Origin: CAYMSF01 sp964392985
Lineage (GTDB): Bacteria; Verrucomicrobiota; Lentisphaeria; Victivallales; Victivallaceae
Direction of reading: 5' to 3'
DNA: 64,000 nucleotides
NCBI GenBank assembly: GCA_964392985.1
Contig: CAYMSF010000015.1
Span: 13,168-77,167 of the forward strand
Shown here: positions 42,744-50,700 of the stretch, piece after piece
Position numbering within the stretch: position 1 is the first letter of the stretch
How the letters are laid out: every line of letters starts with the position of its first letter
The notes under the pieces: generated by a model
What the model saw: only the letters and a program-made list of their open reading frames with translations
Told to the model about the DNA's origin: nothing
Databases searched by the model: none
Program-made: the position numbers and the translations under genes

Positions 42744-43127
42744 TTACTTTTTCTGATAAACATCTTCTGGATTGAACACACGTTCTCCGACAATTTCTAA
42801 TTCACCGGATGAAGTCAGTCTGCGGAAAAAACATGTTTTATATCCTTCGTGACAGGCGGCGCCGCCAATTTGGTCGACCTTAAAAATCACGGTATCGTCA
42901 TCACAATCGATGAGTATTTCCTTGACTTTTTGTACATTGCCTGAAGACTCGCCCTTTTTCCATAGTTTCTGGCGGGAGCGCGACCAGTAGGTGGCATTTC
43001 CGGTTTTCAGTGTTTCGCTCCAGGCAAGCTCATTAATATAAGCCAACATCAATACTTCGCCAGTCTGCCAATCTTGAGCAATAGCTGGAATCAGACCGTC
43101 ACCTTTGGCAAAATCCAATTTATTCAT
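42744..43127 (-). CDS. hisI: phosphoribosyl-AMP cyclohydrolase
   Basis: Opens the purine ring of phosphoribosyl-AMP in histidine synthesis. From the ATG at 43127 the product is 127 residues, the normal size without a fused HisE domain. Metal and active-site motifs: WSRSRQKLWKKGESSGN, the Asp cluster LIDCDDDTV, and GGAACHEGYKTCFFR with the zinc-binding Cys/His. Reading from an earlier ATG at 43196 would add a 23-residue hydrophobic N-terminus, which is not found in the family; GGAT upstream of 43127 supports the shorter form. Confidence 0.9.
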   Translation of the reverse strand: MNKLDFAKGDGLIPAIAQDWQTGEVLMLAYINELAWSETLKTGNATYWSRSRQKLWKKGESSGNVQKVKEILIDCDDDTVIFKVDQIGGAACHEGYKTCFFRRLTSSGELEIVGERVFNPEDVYQKK

Positions 43128-43445
43128 TCTATGTTTATCCTTGTTTGAATCAACGGTTACAGCATACATAAAAAATAACAGAAACAATAATATCACCGAT
43201 ACTCATCTTTTTCATGTCTGGAATCGGTTTTTTTTAAAAAAAAGTGACGATGTTCAAGCATAAGAACATAATCGCAGAAAAACGTCAAATAATTCAATCG
43301 CGGCAATACAGTCAATTATTGGAGTGGCGGGAATGAATTTATATGTATATTCGGCGCTGTCAAGTTTGAATTTTAAAACAGATTGCTAATATCTTTTTCA
43401 GTATACCAGTATGTTTTCCCTGGTATCAATAGCGCACAAATGGTC
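43128..43445. other. intergenic region upstream of hisI
   Basis: AT-rich, with an A/T homopolymer palindrome around 43230-43247 but no credible gene or strong signal. It ends where a fold-back element begins. Confidence 0.4.
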
Positions 43446-43664
43446 TTAGGAGCTGTCCCAAAATAACCTTTACATCTTCATGATTCTCCCGGACGCCTTT
43501 GTGTTTGCCGGCATTTAAAGTACCTAAAGCCCTGGTCGCCTTTGGCGCCGCCTCCGGCGGCTTGACAAGCAAGCAGGGATGCTTGCAGTACTCTTTGGCA
43601 ATCCACAAAATCATCCCGGGATATTTCGCGAAACCTGTAAAGTTTATTTCTTAACAACTCCTTA
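43446..43664. mobile_element. fold-back MITE-like element, about 219 bp
   Basis: The ends are imperfect inverted repeats of 28 bases: the left arm 43446-43473 and the right arm 43637-43664 (reverse complement) agree at 20 positions (shared GGAG, AAATAA and CTTTAC). The next bases (TCCCGG, TTTGTG, TTGCC) also match with small gaps, so the whole element folds into a long hairpin. The core adds two short stems (GCCGCC/GGCGGC and GCAAGCA/TGCTTGC). It has no transposase; GC-rich core and repeat ends differ from the flanks. A duplicated target is not clear (TA is possible). Confidence 0.5.
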
Positions 43665-43743
43665 ATCCAAAACCGGATAGAAATTCTGTCATCCTGTCTT
43701 TAAATTTTCGCTCATTATTATGGAGTATGTTACCGTTGCGCTG

Positions 43744-44349
43744 TCAGTTTTCAACCGTAATCTTTTTATTATTGCCATCAGTTTTAGCCGTGGCATCATC
43801 TTCTTCAACGCGTTCCTGCGCTACCTGGTGTCCGGCATCGTCTTTCATTTCAGTGTCATTTTCAGTTTTATCATTTTTTATTTTACTGTTAGACTCCACC
43901 CATTCCTTGTCGGCATCAGCCTTATCTTTGAGATATTTTTCTTTCATCTGCCGCTGTTCGTCCGTGGAAAGATTGCCTTGGTTTAGTTTTGCCTGTTCTT
44001 TCTGCCGCTTTTTATCCAGTTGATCTTTCGAGGTTTTTATTTTTTCCCAGTCATTTGAATTTATTTCCGAATTATTTCTCGTCGTATTTTTGTTTGCGGA
44101 GTCACCGACAACCACGCCGGCGCCGGAATTTTTACTTATTGCCGGTCTCATAGAAAAATCAAGTTTATTCGCGTTGCCCTGATAACCTTGACTGTCTCTG
44201 CCAGTACGGCTTTCAAAAACTTTATCAGATTGACTTTTGGTTCTGGAATACAGATTGTAAAAAGGAGAAAATACAATTAACACAATCAGCAGAAAAGTTA
44301 TTTTAAATTCAGGGCAATGATATCCGATATTATTTTTTATAATATTCAT
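43744..44349 (-). CDS. exported, highly charged low-complexity protein
   Basis: The 201-residue product begins with a hydrophobic segment (about 17-33, ITFLLIVLIVFSPFYNL) that acts as signal or membrane anchor, then is almost entirely Lys, Asp, Glu, Asn and Gln in charged helical or disordered stretches. No known domain is recognised. Reading is supported by consistent codon use and GGGG upstream of the ATG. The complementary strand is open too but gives a hydrophobic, Phe-rich string. Confidence 0.55.
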   Translation of the reverse strand: MNIIKNNIGYHCPEFKITFLLIVLIVFSPFYNLYSRTKSQSDKVFESRTGRDSQGYQGNANKLDFSMRPAISKNSGAGVVVGDSANKNTTRNNSEINSNDWEKIKTSKDQLDKKRQKEQAKLNQGNLSTDEQRQMKEKYLKDKADADKEWVESNSKIKNDKTENDTEMKDDAGHQVAQERVEEDDATAKTDGNNKKITVEN

Positions 44350-44600
44350 TATTATATCCCCGCTTTATAGTTATTCCGTGCAAAATATTTTAAGTAGTGT
44401 AGACCTTACCAAATTTAAACGCAACAGGATTGATAATATTGTTGAATAATCCGGATATTGCAGCCAATCTTGAAATAACGGCATGTATAATGAATCAATT
44501 TATAAAATTGATAATCTGCCTGAACCTTAATAAATTGAAACAGAAAAATTACTGTTGAAGTACATTAACAAGTAATCATATCCATAAAACCGGCAAGGAA

Positions 44601-46457
44601 TCAACGCTTGCTACGGGATGCAGGGGTAAAAAAGTCAGATGAACCACAACTTGGACATTTATGGACCTTCTCCGCGAGTTTTTCGTAGTCTTCCCTGGTC
44701 AACTTGTCGGCATTTTTAATTTCCGGCAGGGGAAATACATAGGAACAGCGCCGGCACTTTACTGCAGGCACTGATGCTCCCCCGCATCGGGTACATTTTG
44801 CGCCTTCCAAATTCTTTTCCTGTCTCTCGCCAACATTACCGCACTTTTTACAAATCATTGTGATAGACGCGGGTGAGACCAAAACCGGCGGCGGCTCATC
44901 ATTCTCATAAAAGACATAATATCCAAGAATACCGGCAAAGACAGAAACAAGTATTACCATTATAGAGAGGACAACAATCTTCAACTGCATGCTCGTCAAA
45001 GAACGCAAAGCGTCAATCAAACTACCTACTTCAGCAAGTTGAGAGGTAAGCTTTCTACCGCCGCGACGATTAAAAATCGGCATTTTGCTCAAACGTTTTT
45101 CCAGGAAAGAAGAGGAAACTGTCAGCTGTGCAGTTTTAAGCATATCCGCAACCGTTTCTTCGGCTTCGGGTGTTTCTTCGCCCTCAATTCTCGCCACCCT
45201 GCCTATTCCGGTCTTCTGGGCAACACGAACTTGATTTTCACGGCAACGGGAATAGTCAATCAAGGTGGCGAAAACTTCTTCAAGTTCAGCTTCATTGGGA
45301 CGTAATTGAGGGTCTTTGTCCAGCATGGCCAAAACCGTATCAGACATGAATGGAGAAATATTGCGGTCAATATCGTGCAGTGAAGGCGGCATCAAATTTA
45401 CTTGACGGAACATCCCGACTGACGGGCGTTCAGAATCAAAAGGATTATCACCGGTCAAACCTTGATAAAGGCAGATACCCAAACTGTAAATATCACTCTT
45501 CGATGAGAGTTCAGCTTGCAACGTAAGGTATTCCGGAGAAACATATGCCGAGGTACTCCATATTTCAGTGTTTAAAGGAGTGCTGTCATGATTCCGCGGG
45601 GCTACGACACCAAAATCACCCAGTTTATACCCGCCCTTGCCTTTTAATATATTCCCGGGTTTTACGTCCAGGTGTAAAATACTGTTATCGCGGAAAGTTC
45701 TTATTGCGATGACGATATCATGTCCGATCTGCGCAGCTTCAAGTTCAGTCAGCCGCCGCCGTTTCAACATGGTCTGCAAATCGCCTTCCGGGGCAAATTC
45801 CTCAATCAGATACACGCGGTCGAGAAATTTACCAATATCAAAAATCTTTAAAACATACGGTGAGTTAAAAGTACTGATTTTTTGTGCGGCGCTGACAAAA
45901 TAGTTGACGAGAAGTTCATCGGCGAACATTTCGCGCATCAACTTCATAACATACTTTTTATCTTTAGTTTCAAGGTCTGCGACTAAAAACGATGTGGAAT
46001 GCCCGCTGTAACCGATGAGTTTTTCAATGCGATACTTATCCTGCACCACCATCTGTTCTTTGACCAGCTCAAAATCTTTACGATGCAATGCAGAAATGCC
46101 GAGGAATGTTTTTAACTTGGCAACAAGGTGTGCCTCTTTGACGGGCTTTACCAGATAGTCGTTGGCTCCGGCATTCAGACCGTTCAATATATCCCCTTCT
46201 TCATCGAGGGCGGAGACAATAATTATCGGTACAGAAATCCCTTTGGAATGCAACCGTATTTCCTTGCATGCCTGCAAACCGTCCATACCAGGCATGTCAA
46301 CGTCAAGAATAAGCAAATCGGCTGATTTACTGAGAAATGCGTCCACCGCCTCTTTGCCATCGTTGCACAATATGACTTCATGCCCGAGCGAAACCAGCAT
46401 GTTTTCATACGATTTTCTAACGATTAAACTATCATCTGCGACTAATATCCGAGCCAT
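44601..46457 (-). CDS. receiver - Ser/Thr protein kinase - TM - zinc-ribbon fusion protein
   Basis: A 618-residue protein with a rare domain order. Residues 1-118: response-regulator receiver with Asp8-Asp9, phospho-acceptor Asp52 (LILDVDMPG) and the Lys of YLVKPV near 103. Residues 135-405: Hanks-type kinase with catalytic HLDVKPGN (near 262) and DFG (near 281); the Gly-rich loop is divergent (GYSGHSTSF). Residues about 490-513: one membrane helix. The C-terminal 90 residues hold four Cys pairs (Cys-x2-Cys near 532, 550, 562 and 602) as two zinc ribbons. The receiver could gate the kinase. With one TM segment, the zinc ribbons should be outside the cytoplasm unless the membrane helix is missed or paired. 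Confidence 0.9.
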   Translation of the reverse strand: MARILVADDSLIVRKSYENMLVSLGHEVILCNDGKEAVDAFLSKSADLLILDVDMPGMDGLQACKEIRLHSKGISVPIIIVSALDEEGDILNGLNAGANDYLVKPVKEAHLVAKLKTFLGISALHRKDFELVKEQMVVQDKYRIEKLIGYSGHSTSFLVADLETKDKKYVMKLMREMFADELLVNYFVSAAQKISTFNSPYVLKIFDIGKFLDRVYLIEEFAPEGDLQTMLKRRRLTELEAAQIGHDIVIAIRTFRDNSILHLDVKPGNILKGKGGYKLGDFGVVAPRNHDSTPLNTEIWSTSAYVSPEYLTLQAELSSKSDIYSLGICLYQGLTGDNPFDSERPSVGMFRQVNLMPPSLHDIDRNISPFMSDTVLAMLDKDPQLRPNEAELEEVFATLIDYSRCRENQVRVAQKTGIGRVARIEGEETPEAEETVADMLKTAQLTVSSSFLEKRLSKMPIFNRRGGRKLTSQLAEVGSLIDALRSLTSMQLKIVVLSIMVILVSVFAGILGYYVFYENDEPPPVLVSPASITMICKKCGNVGERQEKNLEGAKCTRCGGASVPAVKCRRCSYVFPLPEIKNADKLTREDYEKLAEKVHKCPSCGSSDFFTPASRSKR

Positions 46458-46499
46458 GATTATGCCCCATCATTAATTATTACGACAGCATACCCAATT

Positions 46500-46528
46500 A
46501 GAATACTCCGGAGTAATCCAATATTCAA
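46500..46528 (-). promoter_or_regulatory. promoter with embedded palindromic operator for the receiver-kinase gene
   Basis: Minus strand: TTGAAT (46523-46528), 17-base spacer, TATTCT (46500-46505). A perfect 12-base palindrome TACTCCGGAGTA (46504-46515) spans the -10 edge and the spacer, where a bound protein would block polymerase. A second weaker promoter, TTGAAC with TAAGAT, lies further upstream. Confidence 0.55.
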
Positions 46529-46606
46529 ATAAAATTTATAAATCGTTAATGATAATCTTAATTTTAAAAAATCCACTGTTCAAATTACCAGAGGTGACAC
46601 TACAGG

Positions 46607-47029
46607 CTATTCCACCTTATTTTCATGATGCGCTTTGTAGTAGTCAGCAAGTTTCTGATCATCATGGACAATATGCGCTGCAAACCATTGTTCAACCCAG
46701 TCGCCGGCATTTTCTGCAAACTCGCTTATATCCGGAGCTGTCTTCAGCTTTTCCGACATTTCCTCCAGCTTAGCGCGGAAATCGTCATGCCGGTCGACAT
46801 GTTCTTGATAATCCGGATAATCAATTGAACGCATAAAAAACTCCTCAGCATCAAAATGCTCGACGGAGTAGTCTATAATCTGGGAGAAAAATTCATTTAT
46901 CTCGGACAATAAAATATTATCAAGCATACAAAGATCAACAAATTCATCAATAAGTGCGTGATAGTGGGCATGCTGACTATCCAAGGCAACTATGCCTATT
47001 TCAGGCCATTTATTCTCAGTTTTTTTCAT
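46607..47029 (-). CDS. bacteriohemerythrin
   Basis: A 140-residue four-helix protein that binds O2 at a carboxylate-bridged di-iron site. Ligand pattern: His in DSQH, HFDAEEFFM (His and Glu), EHVDRHDDF (two His), and HIVHDDQKL with the last His and Asp. The lengths between them fit the family. Single-domain bacteriohemerythrins serve in O2 delivery, storage or sensing. It is encoded between a kinase and a nickel superoxide dismutase and has a near-perfect promoter of its own. Confidence 0.93.
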   Translation of the reverse strand: MKKTENKWPEIGIVALDSQHAHYHALIDEFVDLCMLDNILLSEINEFFSQIIDYSVEHFDAEEFFMRSIDYPDYQEHVDRHDDFRAKLEEMSEKLKTAPDISEFAENAGDWVEQWFAAHIVHDDQKLADYYKAHHENKVE

Positions 47030-47108
47030 ATAATCATCCTTAAATTGTCAGGCAATTGTAAAACTTTTAACTTACCAGCTACCACTAAATTCAACAACTT
47101 CAAAAGAT

Positions 47109-47136
47109 ATTATAACATAAATAATAAAAAAAACAA
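47109..47136 (-). promoter_or_regulatory. near-consensus promoter for the bacteriohemerythrin gene
   Basis: Minus strand: TTGTTT (47131-47136), 16-base spacer, consensus TATAAT (47109-47114) with TG upstream (extended -10). Leader of about 70 bases; AAGGA precedes the ATG. Confidence 0.75.
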
Positions 47137-47202
47137 CCTGAAAAATTAATTATGCCATGGTACGGTATGATTCTACAGGAAAATTGGTATGACTGCATCA
47201 AT

Positions 47203-47658
47203 TTAATGTTTATGTTCAAAAATTGAATTAAGTTCAAGTGACAATGACCGCAGTTTTGAGACATTTTGTAAAGCAAGTGACTGTTTACACTTCATCGCTG
47301 AAATAATAATTTCATGCAGGATGGTGATTTTTTTGACATAAACAGCATATTCCGGACTGTTTTTATCGGCGACCGGCTTGACGCGCTGGGTCATGAAATA
47401 TTCTGTTACCGTTGCTTGAATATTCCCGGCATGTTTGTCCTTAGTGTTTATCCATCTGACCAGTTGATTATAGTCAATGATCTTTTCGTTTTGAATACGG
47501 ACAATTTCATTAATAGATTTTTCAATTGTAACAATATCTTCTTGAATCGCATCCAAACGCATACCATCGTCATAAATACCACAAGGTACCTGACAATGGG
47601 CAAACATTGCAATACCGGCAAACAGCATCATTACGGTCACAACAATTTTCTTAAACAT
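47203..47658 (-). CDS. sodN: nickel superoxide dismutase, exported
   Basis: Converts superoxide to O2 and H2O2. Residues 21-29 read HCQVPCGIY, the nickel hook of NiSOD (canonical HCDLPCGVY; Asp3 is Gln here). His1 supplies its free amine, and Cys2 and Cys6 the thiolates, so the chain must be cut exactly before His21. Residues 1-20 look like a Sec signal ending AMFA, so signal peptidase could do this, whereas in Streptomyces a separate protease (SodX) removes a propeptide. No such peptidase gene is adjacent. NQLVRWINTKDKHAGNIQATVTEYFMTQRVKP matches the helical body. Mature length 131 residues. Confidence 0.9.
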   Translation of the reverse strand: MFKKIVVTVMMLFAGIAMFAHCQVPCGIYDDGMRLDAIQEDIVTIEKSINEIVRIQNEKIIDYNQLVRWINTKDKHAGNIQATVTEYFMTQRVKPVADKNSPEYAVYVKKITILHEIIISAMKCKQSLALQNVSKLRSLSLELNSIFEHKH

Positions 47659-47753
47659 GATACCCCCATCTTTCAGTTGTTTACAACGTGATACATTTTA
47701 TAGCGAAATACTGCTCAAAATACCTGTATTACGACCGGCGGATTATTTATTTT

Positions 47754-50700
47754 TTAAAAATACTTATTAACCAACTCCGCCAATGCAGTCTGACCGAAAG
47801 GTTTGGCAATATAATCATTGCACCCTGCGGCAATGGCGGCATCTCTTTCGCCGGCAAGCGCGTAGGCGGTCTGCGCGATAATAATGACTTTCTTATTGAA
47901 TTTCCTGATTTCCCGCGTTGCATCATAGCCATTCATACCCGGCATTTTAATATCCATAAGTATCAAATCAATATCGGAATGATTACGGCTGAGTTGTACG
48001 GCATCAATGCCGTTGGCGGCCCGCAGCATTTCCCTGCAGTAATTTTTTGTTGCTATTGAAACCAGCATTTCCGAGGTTTCATCGTCATCGGCAATTAATA
48101 TCTTCAATTTTTTATCATCATTGATTGTACCATTGGCAGTAACCGTGTCATCGCACTCGTCATGGTCTTCACGTTCAACATTGTAAGGAATGGTAAAAAA
48201 GAATGTCGTCCCCTTGCCTTCTTCACTTTCCAGCCATATCCTGCCCCCGAGCATTTCAACGAAAGCTTTGGAAATAGACAATCCCAATCCAGATCCCTCA
48301 AAAACTCTGGTATCGCCAATGTCCGCCTGAACGAAGCGGTCAAAAACGGCTTCCTGCCGGTCAGCCGGAATACCAATCCCGGTATCTTTAACATAAAATT
48401 CCAAATACTGGTCTTTTTTAACATAACCGAACTTAATTGAACCGCCGTTGGTGAATTTAATAGCATTTTTAACCAGATTAGTCAAAATTCCATAAATTTT
48501 TTCCCGGTCAGTTATTATTACCGCAGCTTTTTTAGGCAGTCCTGCCTTGAATGAAATCTGTAATCCCTTCTCTTCAGCCTCCATTTTGAAAAAGGCATAA
48601 ATGTAATCAAGCTGCTCATTGACATTCGTCATGTCAAGGGATAAATCCATTTGGCCCGATTCAACTTTAGAGATATTGATGATATCGTTAATCGTGTTCA
48701 GCATGCGGTCGCCGCTCTTTTCGATGATGCTGATATACTCCTGCTGTTGTTCTCCGGATAATCTCTGTTCTTTAAGCAGTGCGGCAAACCCGAGAATGCC
48801 ATTCATCGGTGTCCTGATTTCATGGCTCATATTGGCAAGGAACGCTGACTTCAACCGGTCACTTTCTTCCGCTTTTTCTTTAGCACGAACCAGTTCAATT
48901 TCTGCATTTTTAAATGAAGTGATGTCTTCCACCGTTACAACTACATGCCTGCGGTTATTGATTAACACCGGTTCAATATTGACATTCAACCAGAACTGGC
49001 GCTCACGGCCGTTCAGCAAAACGGAATACTGTATTTCAACACCGTGAATGAATATGCCAGATTCCAATACTTGAATAATGCCTTTGCGCAATTTACAGTC
49101 AGCGCATGCTGAAGATAATCCGCAACCATTTTTTGCCTCAAAACTGTTGATACAACCCAATCCGCAACCGCAACAATGTTGAACAATCTGATCATGTTCC
49201 CTTGAAAAAATCCGCGATGCTTCTGCATTGGCATTCAATATCATGGTTTTGTCATCCATCAGAAGCATGCCAACCGGTGTTGAAGCAAATATCGCTCTCA
49301 TATTTTCCTGCTCGGTACGGATTAACAAATCGTCCCGCTTGCGATGCTCAAGATTCATCAATATCTGAGCAAAGACCATCAGCAATTGCTGTTCGTTGTC
49401 AGAAAAGTGATAATGATGTTTCACGGAATCAAAGCCGATAAATCCCTCACATTCGTTATTTTCCCAAATCGGTACCGTCATCAGACTCTTTATGCCTTGC
49501 GGTTCCAACACCTCTCGCAATCCACCAGGCGGCAAAGCAAGCACATCTGGAATAGTAACCGGTTGCCCGCGGCGATGCGCGACAACCCAATCTGCCATGA
49601 TCGAGAGCGGCACTGCCTGCAATTCATTAATCTGCGGTGCGATACCTTCAGCACACCATTCTACGGTATTGCAGCAAGTTTGTCGTTCAAAGTCATAGGT
49701 AAAAACATAAACCCGGTCAACATCAAAGAATTGAGCCAGTTCACCCAGTGAAGTCTGAATTACAGATTCAATATTCTCCAGCGGCACATTAATATATTTT
49801 GAGGAAATATCAACCATCAACCGCTGCAAACGATACTGGAATTGCAGTTTTTCTTCTGCCAGCTTGCGTTCCGTGATATCAATATATGTTCCCAGTACAC
49901 CACTGATTTCCCCTTTAGCATTGTAAAGTGGCAACTTACTGGTCAAGAGTGTAATAATTTTACCATCTGGAGTTTTCTGTGGTTCTTCGACAAGAAGCTT
50001 TGGACAACCGCTTTCGATGACTTGAACGTCATCGCTCCGGTAAGAATCGGCAAATTCACGCCAAGGCATCTGAAAATCATCTTTCCCGATAATATCATTC
50101 GGAGTAGCAAATCCTGCATCCCGGGCGAACATTGAATTGCAACCAAGGAAAACAAGATTCTTGTCTTTCCAAAAAACCCGGATGGTGATTGCATCCATAA
50201 TACCTTCGATAAACTGCTTTGATTCACGCAACGCCTCCTCTGCCAGTTTGCGTTCGGTGATGTCATAAAATATAACCAGATGACCAACCTCTTCCCAACC
50301 CGAAATAGAAGCGGCTCTGACTAATACAGTTTTACTGGAGCCATTTTTGCATTTTACCGTTAGTTCAAGCGGGTTGAATTCGTTACCTGACTGTTTTGCG
50401 TCTTCATATCTTTTCTGCCACGCATCAATTACCCATTGACGATATTCATGGTCAGGATAAGCTTTGACCCGCCATTGATCAAGAGATGTAATATCATCCT
50501 GATTGTAACCGAACGTTTTAGTGAACGCCGGATTCAGGGATGTAACGTGCTGGTGTCGATCATTCAAAGCCATCGGTACTGGAGACGCATTGATAATTGC
50601 ACGCAGTCTCGCTTCGTTTTCTGCAACCGCTTTATTCTGTGAGCGAATACTCTTGTCAGTGCGTAACAAAAGCACATAGATAAAAGTCATAAGAATTACA

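Noticed and set aside
43128..43196. Hydrophobic N-terminal extension of HisI from an earlier ATG
   Set aside because: HisI is a cytosolic enzyme that begins close to the family start at 43127; the extra 23 residues have no counterpart in the family.
43426..43614. 62-codon minus-strand frame in the fold-back element
   Set aside because: It lies inside the inverted-repeat element, contains no known domain, and its Pro/Ala/Lys-rich product follows the GC-rich hairpin core rather than a protein family.
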